NCBI GenBank assembly: GCA_009760855.2
Contig: WPIO01000125.1
Location: forward strand, 739,001 to 803,000
Reading direction: 5' to 3'
Length of the DNA: 64,000 nt
From: Cristatella mucedo
Taxonomy: Eukaryota > Bryozoa > Phylactolaemata > Cristatellidae
The position numbers and the translations under genes are program-made. This document shows, piece after piece, positions 34,401 to 43,216 of the stretch; the stretch's first letter is position 1, and every line of letters starts with the position of its first letter. The notes beneath the pieces are model-generated. The model did not search any database, was not told the DNA's origin, and was given only the letters and a program-made list of their open reading frames with translations.

Positions 34401-37400
34401 GGTGCCGATTTTGAGCATTAACCTTTTAAATTTCTGAATCACACTTGGCTTGCCCATACCTAGTATGTTGATTTTATCGTCACTCAATTTGTGTAAGTTT
34501 GCTGCCATTAATTTGCGGATGTCAGCAATACATGCAGCTATTGAGTTGAGAGAGTTCGTCGTGCTGGAGGGATTAAAGCAAAGGTACAACTGAGTGTCGT
34601 CTGCATAGAAGTGAAAGCCTGATTTGTGATCACATCGGCAAGAGGGAGGGTATAAACTGTTCATTACTGAAGCAGACCGAGCTCAGAACCCTGGTGTACT
34701 TCATACTTGAATGGTTCCTCGAATGATCCGTTTTCTGTCCACATCAATACTTTGGAGTCTCCCACTGAGATAGGACTTGTGCAATTGTAGTGCAATGCCA
34801 GTGATGCCTAGGCGATATGGTCGTGACCTATAGCCGTCCAAGAACTACATGGTACTTGTAAAGCCTCAGCTTTTCGAATCCATTTAGTGTTATTTTTATT
34901 GGTTTTTTGAAGCTAAGCGAATGAAAGGACCTCGTTAAGGCGTTTTTCTATCAAGATGTAGTGACTTGGCTGATGACTTTAAAGACTCTCCAGCAGCACC
35001 GTAATGCCCTAATTATTTCATGCTGCTTGGCACCTGTTTCGGTGTCGGCCTTACTCGGAGGCCACACATGTATTTTTTGATGTAATACATACAAAAAGGC
35101 AGGCACTATTCGCAGGCCCGCAGGCATTATTCGCAGGCATTATTCGCAGGCCTTACCATTCGTCCTAACGTCATAAGCATACATTCTGCTTATCCTGTGT
35201 TATCCTTATGCAGTCCTTGCTTGAACCTGAAGTAGGGATTTGTGCACCTAGTTGACCCTGCCAGGGAAGGACATACAAGCTTAGTGCTTTTATGAGTAGT
35301 ACTGAGCTCATAATTGTTATCATCTGGCTAGTCGTATGGCATGTTTATTTTTGCCAGTATTGTGGATTGATTTGTCCTATTTATGGAACAACTAATTGGT
35401 TTGGTGTTGTATGCTCACAGAAGCATTTATAGTAGGTTTTCAAGCTTTGCTATTGGTAATTACTTGATTTTTATCATAAACAAACATTTTTTGTAGGACC
35501 TCTCTGCTCGAGCAAAGTCTGGGAAGTTGAAGCTGGACGAATTTCAGGGTGGTACATTCACGTAAGCTTCACCCAACTGTGCCGGCATGTCTGCAGAGAA
35601 GTAGCTAGTACCGGTTTTGGTTTGTTCAAAAGTGTATATGAAGTTAATATCAGAAGTATGGGATTGATCACATCTCTCAAATAGTGAAGTGACTCGCTGT
35701 AAGCTCTTTCTCATGCGTGCTCTTCATAGTGGCCAAGTAACGATGACAATATGCACCAGATGTCGTGGTTTGGCTTCGAATGCCACCTGGCTTATCTGAC
35801 ACTTAAGCTAGGCTAGGAAAGTGGTGAATTAAGGTGGTTCTACTAATAATTTTATTATATGGTGTTATTTGGCAGATCTGCTTATTGTATCTGTACCTGT
35901 AGCAATGAAATGGGTCAGTTAGTAAGATTTTAGCCTCTGCTTTTATGCCCGGTCGCATGATGAAACTTAAGCTTGGTTTGGACGAGAGTCTTGCTTCCTA
36001 CCAACTCGGGAGTCTTACTACGGTCTTTTGGTATGTATGTTTAGGCGGCAGTCTTGCTCCAAGTCGGGCTTCCTACTTGCTCCGCCCACTGAGGGTTCAT
36101 GGGATAGCAAGGGCGTTTCTTACGGCCAGGTTTTGCCAACGCAATTACCGGTAGAATGAAACCTGTCCGCTATAGTCTTTATTGCTTCCCCCCTTAAAAT
36201 CTCATTCTTGAAACTTCGAACTTGGTGTGTCCCATAAACTGGGACTCACCAGGAATGCATCTACGATTTCGCTGGTCAAGTCGTCGGCCACTCCTTGCTA
36301 AGCAACACAGTAGGCGTGGCTAGAACGGCATCTATAATTGGTCACTTACTAAGTCTTGGCTGAAAAAGTAGAACCGGGTTTGGCTGCTGAGTCTTCGCCA
36401 AGTCTGGACCGGCCCACAGTATTGGTGACGTATCCACCGAAGACCGAGTTGGTAGGAAGAGAAGACTCGTGTAAATTAGGCTTTACTCTCACTTGAGCTT
36501 GCCTACCTGCTTTGTTTTTGACAAGTTGACATTGTGAGCAGCGTTTGCACGGTCAAACTAAGTCCATCACACACCAGCCTCGTTGTTGACTGTGCTCAAG
36601 CTTATCGATGCACTGCTTGGCCAAATCCGCCAACCGTAACCGTGCCAAATTTGGCTAGCATATCTGTTGCATGGGAGCTTGGGGAGTTGGCTTCTTCTCC
36701 GACAAACGTTGGCAATGCTGGAGATAGTTCATCGGTGTCCCTGCTTTCAGGCAGCTTTTTACAGATTCAGTCGTGTACCACTGAGATGCTGTGGACCTAT
36801 TCAGTGAAGATATCTTTATTGGTAATCGTAATCTGTACTTGAAAGAATTCGGCGTTCCTCGCATAAAATATACCAAATCTACCGGTCCAGTTCTGCTGGT
36901 CATTGGTGATGCACCTACTGATAGTCTTGCGGTTTCTAGTTTGTCGTAGCCATTTAAGATAGTGCCTAGGAGTAGAAACAACTTAGAACAACCGACGATG
37001 TTTGGCGAACTAAGGGAGTAAGGGGTGGTTAGCCGTGATGGCACACTAGGTAGGGCGGTTGCTCATCACGACCTCGGCCCTCGAGGTCGTGGGTTCGAAT
37101 CCTGCGGTGGGCGATCCTTAATTGCTGCTGCAAGCAATGGTGATAGCCCTTAAGGCTCTTCTGCTTCTATACAAAACGGTTGTTAAATCAGCTAGTGTTT
37201 TTGTAGCCTGGCCGAAACCGAAGACACACAACCCGGTGGGCAACCGGGCTGGGTAGGCTAGTTTGGTTGGTTGTGTGAACATGGTGGTTTCAGAGGCCAC
37301 GGTGTTGTAACCATAATGAAATTGCTCTGTTATACTGCATGCCTGTGCTTTCGTTTTGCGTGCACGAGAGGTGAGTTTTACTACCTCGAACCGTACTTGT

Positions 37401-37788
37401 CATGAAGTAGCTGCCTTCGGATTCTTGTGCCTGTCACTTGTGCTGCACTCTTAAACTCGGGGCACTTGTTACGTTCAGGGTGTCCAACTTGGGCATGTTT
37501 GGAATATCCGAGTTTTCTGCCGTCATAAACCCGCCGCAAGTGTGCATTCTGGCCGTTGGATCGGGGCGCATCGTACCTAACCCAGACAAAGGAACACCTG
37601 TGACTGCAATGACCATCACGCTGTCTGCTGATGCGCGTGCCGTTGACGACGTGCTAGTTTCGAAGTTTCTTACTGTTCTCAAGGCCCAGCTGGAGCAGCC
37701 CTACCAGCTGGGCCTCGTGCGCCTGCCTGCCGGCACTGCCACTCAGTCACCTGGTGTTGGCATCACCGCCGTGCAAGGTGGCTCATAG
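22273..37788 (+). CDS. PDHX: PDHX, E3-binding protein of the pyruvate dehydrogenase complex (lipoyl domain apparently absent)
   Basis: Eight coding exons: 22273-22451, 22558-22665, 23017-23290, 30979-31054, 31254-31315, 32480-32638, 35497-35561 and 37479-37788, giving a 410-residue product. It tethers dihydrolipoamide dehydrogenase to the E2 core in the mitochondrial matrix. The order is basic presequence (about 1-58), E3-binding domain (about 65-110, PSGPHGRLLKGDVLSYV), linker, and E2-like inner-core domain from about 175. The C-terminus has SADARAVDD where active E2 has the HRxxDG catalytic box, so it is PDHX and not DLAT. Human PDHX (501 residues) has a lipoyl domain between presequence and E3-binding domain. 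Here that interval is only a 106-base intron with matching phases. Head to head with APIP. Confidence 0.93.
22558..22665 (+). CDS. PDHX: PDHX exon 2 (E3-binding domain)
   Basis: Acceptor TTTGCAG, donor GTATGG. Encodes KFGPAVKLLLELYGLRNGEV followed by KPSGPHGRLLK, the peripheral subunit-binding fold. Its first base completes the codon left by exon 1, and two trailing bases join exon 3. Confidence 0.9.
23017..23290 (+). CDS. PDHX: PDHX exon 3 (end of E3-binding domain, linker, start of core domain)
   Basis: Acceptor GCCTAG, donor GTAAAT. Begins GDVLSYVAFNRLQPRA, runs through an Ala/Pro/Gln-rich linker and ends YTDIELTSMRKTIAKRLTQA, the start of the E2 catalytic-fold domain. Confidence 0.93.
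23342..23438 (+). mobile_element. LINE-type 3' tail just inside PDHX intron 3
   Basis: CTTCCTTTGCAGCAAATGTA, hairpin AGTGCCCAGAAAGAGATTGG and ATT repeats, starting about 50 bases past the exon 3 donor. Confidence 0.75.
23985..24648 (-). mobile_element. Tc1/mariner-type element, first part
   Basis: On the minus strand, EIGRLKAFYEMGLKTRDVAL and the following residues form the N-terminal helix-turn-helix of a Tc1-type transposase, ending SSDRPRKMTRQDD (cf. SGRPRK). It is colinear with the copy at 50690-52010 and is interrupted by LINE B at 24650. Too decayed to be active. Confidence 0.7.
24650..25930 (+). mobile_element. LINE family B, reverse transcriptase (largest intact frame)
   Basis: A single open frame from 24669 to 25988 encodes the later half of a CR1/L2-like reverse transcriptase. 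It contains [34 protein letters not shown] (catalytic YADD), [14 protein letters not shown], and the C-terminal LDYCNSLLAGLPKKA and GPRLWNSLPQFLRNDI. The endonuclease and first half of the reverse transcriptase are missing (5'-truncated). The last residues of the frame run into flanking Tc1 sequence. The 3' end near 25925 has ATAC-type bases, unlike the ATT tail of family A. The long undisturbed frame suggests a fairly recent insertion. Confidence 0.9.
25930..26290 (-). mobile_element. Tc1/mariner-type element, second part
   Basis: Continues the homology to the copy at 50690-52010 after the LINE B insertion. ATATGGAGAAAAATGCTAAA corresponds to GTATGGAGGGAAGAGCTAAA at about 51703, and GGATCTCTGGCTCTTTTTGA to GATCTCTGGCTCCGTTTGA near 51880. 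Confidence 0.6.
26926..27115 (+). mobile_element. SINE-B with inverted duplication of its own 3' end
   Basis: A SINE-B body (B box GTCGTGAGTTCGAATCC, then TTTATTGCCAGCTGCAAGCA) on the plus strand. Its 5' end is replaced by the reverse complement of its 3' end: TTAGCTGATTTAGCAGCCTC at 26927 faces GAGGCATTTAAAATCAGCTA at 27091. Confidence 0.75.
27727..27934 (+). repeat. Perfect 104-bp tandem duplication
   Basis: 27727-27830 and 27831-27934 are identical by eye over all 104 bases, beginning ATCTGGCCCCGTCACCGGAA. The lack of divergence implies a very recent event or an assembly artefact. Confidence 0.9.
28030..28300 (-). mobile_element. Tc1-type transposase C-terminal fragment, minus strand
   Basis: Minus strand reads LNPIERLWSDTN, a WPxLNPIExxW-type Tc1 signature, then a tail matching the plus-strand copy at 28425-28860. 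The two form an inverted pair. Confidence 0.7.
28425..28860 (+). mobile_element. Tc1-type transposase C-terminal fragment, plus strand
   Basis: Encodes PIERLWGDTDRRLRLGV and KTQWHLRQQNRRCRSLWP, then a non-coding 3' part (TCGTAGAAAACCCTCTTATT) shared with the copy at 31625-32050. Confidence 0.75.
28985..29100 (-). mobile_element. SINE-A, minus strand
   Basis: TTTGTATAGCACCCTAAGGG, hairpin complement, GGCTCGAGCCCACGACCTT (B box complement) and TTTACCACTGGGCCAAA (A box complement). Confidence 0.8.
29225..30330 (+). mobile_element. Tc1/mariner-type element with SINE-A inserted
   Basis: N-terminal helix-turn-helix LVKGKMMAFYGPGNSYGQIA and VPKSAVSCHVTK. Later decayed remains read YIFQHHNDPKQT (cf. 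the Tc1 QDNDPKHT box) and HSPDFCLVERL (cf. SPDLNPIE). A SINE-A copy interrupts it at 29846-29990. Inactive. Confidence 0.7.
29846..29990 (+). mobile_element. SINE-A, nearly full length
   Basis: Begins GGTTTGGCCCAGTGGTTAAG (A box), then GTCGTGAGTTCGAGCCC (B box), then a tail GAAGCGCCTGAATAAAGATT and AAGTTCTCTTAGGGCACTAT ending AAATGAATTA. The tail resembles the LINE family A 3' hairpin. Confidence 0.88.
30420..30560 (-). mobile_element. SINE-B, minus strand, diverged
   Basis: TTAACCTCTTTTATAAAGCA, GCAGTAAAGGATCACCCTC, GGACTCGAATCCTAGG (B box complement) and CACCTTACCACTGGGCTAAG (A box complement). Confidence 0.7.
30979..31054 (+). CDS. PDHX: PDHX exon 4
   Basis: Acceptor GATTATAG, donor GTAGCG. 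Encodes MTIPHAYSTADCVIDNILLL, matching human VPHAYATADCDLGAVL. Its Met is internal. Confidence 0.92.
31254..31315 (+). CDS. PDHX: PDHX exon 5
   Basis: Acceptor TTTTTCAG, donor GTATGG. Encodes GDGIKVSVNDFVVKACASAL, matching human DDIKVSVNDFIIKAAAVTL. Confidence 0.94.
31625..32050 (+). mobile_element. Tc1-type C-terminal fragment in PDHX intron 5
   Basis: Parallel, diverged copy of 28425-28860. The two share CATCGTAGAAAACCC and AGCAGCATATTTGATGGTTT. The remaining intron sequence to 32479 shows nothing further. Confidence 0.7.
32480..32638 (+). CDS. PDHX: PDHX exon 6
   Basis: Acceptor CTTGTAG, donor GTAAGT, 53 complete codons. Encodes VPAMNCIWDGERLVQ and then VDVSVAVATDNGLITPIIKD, the core of the inner-domain fold. 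Confidence 0.95.
32686..32765 (+). mobile_element. LINE-type 3' tail, diverged
   Basis: CATGCTTCCTTTACAGCATA, a decayed hairpin (AAAGTATCTAGATAGAGGTA) and an AT-rich end, about 50 bases past the PDHX exon 6 donor. Confidence 0.6.
33133..33272 (+). mobile_element. SINE-A, nearly full length
   Basis: GGTTTGGCCCACTGGTTAAG (A box), GGTTGTGGGCTCGAGCCCC (B box), hairpin tail GAAGCACCTTAATAGAGATT and ATACAAATGAATAATTA. Confidence 0.87.
33535..34822 (-). mobile_element. LINE family A, 5'-truncated copy
   Basis: Minus strand, colinear with 15846-17170. It has [48 protein letters not shown] and [18 protein letters not shown], then the 3' hairpin and ATT-like tail near 33535. Diverged, with frameshifts. 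Confidence 0.87.
34823..35496 (+). other. PDHX intron 6 remainder
   Basis: No element recognised apart from a short array of a GCAGGCATTATTC-like unit at about 35100-35155. Confidence 0.5.
35497..35561 (+). CDS. PDHX: PDHX exon 7
   Basis: Acceptor TTTTGTAG, donor GTAAGC. Encodes DLSARAKSGKLKLDEFQGGT, matching human LSKKARDGKLLPEEYQGGS. Confidence 0.94.
35982..36472. mobile_element. Candidate MITE with ~28-bp terminal inverted repeats
   Basis: Left end ACGAGAGTCTTGCTTCCTAC at 35982 is matched inversely at the right end by GTAGGAAGAGAAGACTCGT (36452-36470), and the match continues inward through CCAACTCGG. About 490 bases with no coding capacity, in PDHX intron 7. I could not confirm a target-site duplication. 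Confidence 0.5.
37028..37195 (+). mobile_element. SINE-B, nearly full length
   Basis: GCCGTGATGGCACACTAGGT (head), GTCGTGGGTTCGAATCCTGC (B box), CTTAATTGCTGCTGCAAGCA and an end GTTAAATCAGCTAG. Sits in PDHX intron 7. Confidence 0.87.
37479..37788 (+). CDS. PDHX: PDHX exon 8 (C-terminus, stop)
   Basis: Acceptor ACGTTCAG. Encodes VSNLGMFGISEFSAVINPPQ and then TLSADARAVDDVLVSKFL. About twenty residues of non-conserved tail follow before TAG at 37786. The catalytic His of E2 is absent, as in known E3-binding proteins. Confidence 0.95.
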
Positions 37789-38684
37789 AGGGCTGCGGTC
37801 ACCTAGCGTGCCACGCCATCTTCATTGGCATGCAGCTTCGTCATCGGCGATGGTGTGCGGGTGATTTAGCACCATCTTTCTCTCTTTTGGACTCTCGAGT
37901 TTGTGAAGGTTGAAGAGGCATACTTGAGCAATGCTGCCATGATGCAATGCTGCCAGATACGCGGTCGACGTTGAGATAGCTCCGGCTGTTCGCCTTCAGA
38001 TTAGCGTTGCGGTACAATGTGTTTTATGCACCGTGTTCACAGGAAAACCGTCTCGCTGTGTATCTGATGTGTAGGTTGTTCGGGGTGGTAACTTTCAAGG
38101 TCGTCCTAAGCTGCCTGCAGGAAGCATGCATTCCAGCTCGGTTTGTCTGTGTCAAGCTGTACTCAGACGGGGGAGAGCTGCAGTGACTGGAGCTGCACTC
38201 CAGGCTAGGCATCCTTCGTGTGTAATCTCAGTTGAGCAGACCCCTCCCCCACGACTGATGACAGTGCTTACCATGCTCAGCCACAATATAATTATGATTG
38301 GCCTTTTAATTCTTTTCAAATTGTATGCTGTGACATGCACCAAAGCCAACCAAGCCGGGCTGTGGCTTGCGCCGCACTGCATCTGTTTTAGAATGCCAGT
38401 CTATCGAGGTAGTTCCTGATATCTGCTAGCTTGTTTGTTGTCCTACACAAGACTGATCTTATCTGACTCACAGCAGTCAGCCTTGACTTCCTGCCTGGGC
38501 AAGCTAGGTTGTGCACTGCACCTCGTATTCCGACGTTGTGAATTACACTGATGGGTGGCTTGTAAAAATCCTAAATAGTTCAAAAAACCGTTCAAAAAAA
38601 ACGCCCGGAGCAGCTCTGATGCATTTCGGCACTGTAAGTGTGTGGTAGGCAATGCTAAACAAATGAAAAACTGCACATGCAGCA

Positions 38685-39265
38685 GCTTATGGTTGGTGCA
38701 CAGCTGGTGCACTTCTCGCTGACCTGCACTGGCTACCAGTCAAGCAACGGATTGACTTTAAGGTTTTGTTGCTCACTTGTATGTCACTTCATTCTTTGGC
38801 TCCAGCCTATCTCTCAGATATACTCCCCCATCATGCCAAGCATCGTACCACCCCCTTTTCGGAATCCAACAGTCTACAAATACCTCGTACAAACCTCTCA
38901 AGTCCTTTGGAGACCGTGTATTTAGTTCGTATGCTCCCAAAGCCTGGAACTCCCTCCCGACCTGCGTCAGAACGTCCCCTGACCTGACCACATTTAAAAA
39001 GAACTTAAAAACACCTATTTAGGACAGCATTTAGTGGGTCCCTGTGATTTGTGCTTATGCGTGCTGACACTGTGCATGCTGCCACTAACCACATTTGCAT
39101 GCTGACCCTGTGCATGTCACCCCTGACCATGTTATTCATGTTGTTTGTTTATCAAGCATGATTTTACTCACCATTCAATTGCATTTCCCTTTGCAGCAAA
39201 TGTAAAGCGCCTAGAGAGAGATTGAGTTCTCAGAGGGCGCTTTATCAAGTGCATTATTATAAATA
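38685..39265 (+). mobile_element. LINE family A, C-terminal and 3' end
   Basis: Plus-strand copy with decayed [16 protein letters not shown] and PKAWNSLPTCVRTSPDLTTF, the conserved 3' non-coding block, the GCGCC...GGGCGC hairpin and an ATT-type tail. Confidence 0.87.
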
Positions 39266-39459
39266 TTATTGTTGTTATTATGGTTGCGAATGGCAAGGCA
39301 GGCTCGGCGATGAACCGGATGTGTATTATACATCGATTTTCACTGTTTTCTTTCTCCGAACCTAATCCACGAATTATGGTGAATATGAGTAGCAACAGTG
39401 CAGCAACAACCAATGTGTCATTGACTGCTGCAATTCTCTTTATCTAGGACTACTGGCCT

Positions 39460-39830
39460 GTGCCCCCATTTGTTTGCAGCTGGCGCAAAACTCGGCAGCT
39501 CGGTTGGTCTGTCGCCAACGGCAGTAGTGCCACATCACAACACTTCTGTCTGAGCTTCTCTGGCTTGCTATCAAGCATAGAATCGACTTTAAGATCGCCA
39601 GTCTGGCCTGCAGGTCATTTCACTTGCTTGCACCAGCCTACCTATGCGACCTCGGTGCTCCTCCGGAATGCTCTCGCATCACCTGCTGCTCCATGCTGCG
39701 ATCTTACCTTCAGTTCATATGTACCAGAAGTCTGGAACTACCCCTAGGCTTCTGTCACGAACTGCATTGACTTTGCATCAATTAATTCTCAGCTGAAGAT
39801 GCCACTTTTGCCCTCAGCTTTCCCATTGCC
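39460..39830 (+). mobile_element. LINE C-terminal fragment, diverged family
   Basis: GCAGCTGGCGCAAAACTCGG (LQLAQNSA) through YVPEVWN, resembling the fragment at 58150-58870. Multiple stops. Confidence 0.6.
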
Positions 39831-40459
39831 CCAATGAACCTGTATTTTTCATTTCTGTGCGATTTCGTAAGCTTACCTGTGTATGATTCAGTGCATGTTA
39901 GTAACCAGGGGTTCTGGCCGACTTCTGGTGTGCCTTTGCATGCGAGGACACTTATAAGTTAATTTTTGGCTATTGCTTCTCTTGCAATGCGTTTAAACCA
40001 CCTGAACATACGCTTGGTTTTCTTAGGGTTCTATACAAGTCGTTTTAGTGGCACGCTTATGTACCGTGCTTATGTGCCGCGTTTGCGTAGAGCAGCCGGT
40101 TTAAGAGTCCACGGCTTGCGCACGCCTGACCGAGGTGAGCAGAGCAATTGAGACCTAGAAAAGAGTGCCAAGAGCTCGCGGTCTGCCATTAGAATATCTA
40201 TGCAAAGTAGCTACTTGATGAATATATAGCCAACACAACTCGGCAGTTAACCATTAGCAGACCTAGCACCACGTTTGCACTCCACGAATAACATTAAAAT
40301 TGCCTGTTGGCTAGCTGCTACCGACCATGCTGCAAGACCCTGAGAACTTGCTCTCGGTTTGTGTTGAAACCCCTGAGCACTATAATTAAGTCACGACACT
40401 ATACTCAGCCCTATCTCCCCGAGGCCTTGCCGTTCCTGCACACCCAACTTTACCTCTTA

Positions 40460-40600
40460 GACCAAGGGTAAGGTGCTTGCTCATCGTAACCAAGGTCTGG
40501 GGTTCGAGTCCAACAGCAGGCAACTATTACCCATGGCAAGTGGTGTTGATTAAGGGTCTTATGCTGCTACATAAATGAGGCTGGTAAATCAGCAAACTTG
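40460..40600 (+). mobile_element. SINE-B, diverged
   Basis: GGTAAGGTGCTTGCTCATCG (A box side), CTGGGGTTCGAGTCCAACAG (B box) and GGCTGGTAAATCAGC at the end. Confidence 0.7.
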
Positions 40601-41206
40601 TACTTTACCTTCCAATGTTGCTCAAGCTAGATGGACCTCTGTTTGGGCTCATTATCAAGTACATCACGGGCTAAGATGAAAGCCTTAAGTCCGACGCATG
40701 CCGACTTTTGTTTTAGCACTCCCTGCTCACGATGCAAATGGGCCCCGGTAACTAGCTGTCTCGAGATATTGCTGCCATTAACTTCTAACCTATACTACGG
40801 CAATAAGCTGTTACTAAAAGAAAGAAATACCGTGCAGGCTGACTAACGAAAATCAGGTGCACTTGCATAGCCTAAGAAAGCTGCATCAACAGTGCCAACA
40901 CCTATCTCAAAGTGTTGTGACAAAAGGAGTATGCAGCTGTAATGTGTACCTTGCATGAGTGCTAGTGTTGCAACACGACATAGAATCGGTGTTGAGCTTT
41001 CAAGTCAATCTACACAGTGCACACGAAATGACAGCCAACCGAAGGCATGAAATTGTCCAATCACATATAGCATGGCGAGTTCTGCAGCAGCATAGCAAGG
41101 CTGGTAGCAGTCGCTAACCAACGGCTGCTGACGCAAGGCTAGCAGACTAGTACCGGGCCTTCAGTGAACCTCAACAAACAGAATCCGAATTGCACAGCAG
41201 CTGCAA

Positions 41207-43216
41207 TCATGAAAGGCCACCGGCTTCTTCCCGATATTTTGCTTTTACAAATAGGTTCTCAAAGTGAGTGACGAAGTCGTCACAAGCCTCACCGGGTGTG
41301 AAGGTGGGGCTTTTCCTTTGCCGCATATTTCGCTCCTCAAAATACTTGTAAACCGTGTAAAATACGTTGGCATTTCCAGTACTTCGGGCTGCCTCGAGGA
41401 ACATTTTGGCAGGAATCGTATCTTCCATGCCGAAAGCCCGCACATATCGCAAAGCAGTCAGGACTTGTTCTTTGGACAAGAAGACTTCGATAATTTGCTC
41501 GTGTGCCGTTCCGAGCCTTTTTAGCATATCCAGAGCCAGCTGCGCGGCTGGCTGGTACAAACGCTCCAGTGACAGTAGGAGGCATGCAAGCTGCTTTGAA
41601 TCTGGCAGAACAAAGTACTGCAGATATTGGTGCAGCCGATAGAAGTATTTCTTACTCACCAACGCATTGATGAGCAGTTCGAAGAGAAAGTACTGAACTG
41701 CCACTTCTCGTTGGTGCAAAGATGCTATATATTCGACCATCACTGCAGCTGCAAACTGAAAGGAATTAGGGTCAGCATCGTTGACAAAAGCAGGCGAAAA
41801 CACGTGCGTGTAGAGGTCGCTCTGAGTGATAACATTGCCTTCAACAGCTGAGATGCCGTCCCAATCTTCCTTAGACGAACGAGCCCTGTTGAAATCATTA
41901 AGCATGTTAAATATGCTTGATATGACGGACAAATTTCCCTTTGTGGCTGGCTGAACAAGTTCCTTGAGGACAGCCAACATTGTTCTCTTTGAGTTGGTGC
42001 GGCGCAGCAGGAACTCCGTCAACACACATCTGTCGCTAATCATGTGAGTGAAAGCTGTTAGATTTATGTCAAGAAGCCACAGACAACCGAGCCGAGCATC
42101 AATCACAATGTTCGGATAGAAGACGATCCAATTAGGTGAGTACAGCTCGACGTCCTGCTTGATGCAGGGTGATAGTCCTGCCTTAAACAGTGGCTGGAAG
42201 GGATGTATATATGCCGCAGGCTTAATTGGCAGAGGAGACACGACCGGAGTATTAATGGCAGTTAACCCGTCCATGTAGGAAACCATACAAATGTCATACA
42301 TGCATGTCGTCTGCGATTGCTGGTGGTGGACCAATATTAGGTTATCAACGAAGCTCACCTGGAAGCGACCAGTCTGGCCCAATTTCACCACATTGGTCTT
42401 TCTGGGGCGATCCTTCAATATTTGATAAAGGCACAATTCGGCACTTTGTGTCAACCTGGGATCCTGCTTGAGGACTACAGCATAGATACTCCCGTACAGT
42501 ACGCTGAGACTGACGTCCCTCTGAAATAATAACAACTTGGGCTCTTTTGGCGTGAATGGAAGTTCGACTTCGAACTTCTCCAGCTTTGTGAGCTGACCAG
42601 CCTGATATCGAAAAGGGCACAGTATGTGGCCGTTAGTGCCACATGATACTACGAGCAGGCTGAATTCGGGTGACCACAAGGACCAGTTAACCAAGCCAAC
42701 ACCGTGAGTTTTCATACAACGCAGAGTCTTCTTCTCACCAGATACCTCGTACAGCTCTACGCCTTGATCGGTTACGAATATCAGGTCCCTGGAAGACGCC
42801 CAGCAGAAATCCAAAATGCGGGTGGTCTTACCCTTGCAAGTTTGACAGTACGGTAACGATTCTCTGCCATCTAGTATGTTGACGAAATCCACAGAGCTCC
42901 TAGACCGCTGGAGCGCCAGAATTTTTCTGTCCGGAGAAAATCGTACGAGAGTTATTTCGCCGCGGTCTTCAAGCCTGAAGCTAGGTCTCTCCTCGTCGAA
43001 GACATTTAATACAACAACACCTCCGGAGCCATTTGAGCGCACGACAAAAAGGTCCTTGTTCGCTTCGTCGAAGAACACATTGATGCCGAACGAAATCGGT
43101 TCGAAGTGTAGCGGTTTATCGCAGAGCCGGACGACATGGAAGTTGTTGTCGCTCTCATCCGAATTGCTCAGTATCCTCTCCTGCTCACCGCTTTTAACTT
43201 GGCCGTATGACTGCAT
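41207..43216 (-). CDS. RMC1: RMC1, regulator of the MON1-CCZ1 Rab7 GEF complex (intronless)
   Basis: One uninterrupted frame of 669 codons with the ATG at 43216 and TGA at 41207. RMC1 (C18orf8/Mic1) is a stable subunit of the metazoan MON1-CCZ1 complex, which activates Rab7 on late endosomes and in autophagy. It matches human RMC1 (657 residues) end to end: VFFDEANKDLFVVRSNG, FITDQG-like FVTDQGVELYEVSGEKK, LILVHHQQSQTT, ITQSDLYTHVFS, LACLLLSLERLYQPA and SPTFTPGEACDDF. Residues of about 30-330 are the beta-propeller-like part and about 440-660 the helical Mic1 domain. The complete match argues for a functional gene. Lack of introns is odd among intron-rich neighbours and in a gene that is multi-exon in human. 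It lies divergent to BLOC1S5. Confidence 0.96.
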   Translation of the reverse strand: MQSYGQVKSGEQERILSNSDESDNNFHVVRLCDKPLHFEPISFGINVFFDEANKDLFVVRSNGSGGVVVLNVFDEERPSFRLEDRGEITLVRFSPDRKILALQRSRSSVDFVNILDGRESLPYCQTCKGKTTRILDFCWASSRDLIFVTDQGVELYEVSGEKKTLRCMKTHGVGLVNWSLWSPEFSLLVVSCGTNGHILCPFRYQAGQLTKLEKFEVELPFTPKEPKLLLFQRDVSLSVLYGSIYAVVLKQDPRLTQSAELCLYQILKDRPRKTNVVKLGQTGRFQVSFVDNLILVHHQQSQTTCMYDICMVSYMDGLTAINTPVVSPLPIKPAAYIHPFQPLFKAGLSPCIKQDVELYSPNWIVFYPNIVIDARLGCLWLLDINLTAFTHMISDRCVLTEFLLRRTNSKRTMLAVLKELVQPATKGNLSVISSIFNMLNDFNRARSSKEDWDGISAVEGNVITQSDLYTHVFSPAFVNDADPNSFQFAAAVMVEYIASLHQREVAVQYFLFELLINALVSKKYFYRLHQYLQYFVLPDSKQLACLLLSLERLYQPAAQLALDMLKRLGTAHEQIIEVFLSKEQVLTALRYVRAFGMEDTIPAKMFLEAARSTGNANVFYTVYKYFEERNMRQRKSPTFTPGEACDDFVTHFENLFVKAKYREEAGGLS

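Larger units (their letters stand above)
37789..41206. other. PDHX-RMC1 intergenic region
   Basis: The two genes converge across about 3.4 kb. It holds a LINE A 3' copy, a decayed LINE fragment and a SINE-B copy. The stretches 37800-38680, 39850-40450 and 40610-41200 show nothing recognisable. I saw no AATAAA close after the PDHX stop. Confidence 0.5.

Noticed and set aside
35246-35264. ACCTAGTTGACCCTGCCAG resembles the 5' end of 18S rRNA
   Set aside because: Only about 19 bases match, with mismatches, and no rRNA sequence follows; chance or a tiny fragment.
37479-37788. Identification as DLAT (catalytic E2) instead of PDHX
   Set aside because: The catalytic HRxxDG box is replaced by SADARAVDD and the C-terminal residues follow PDHX.
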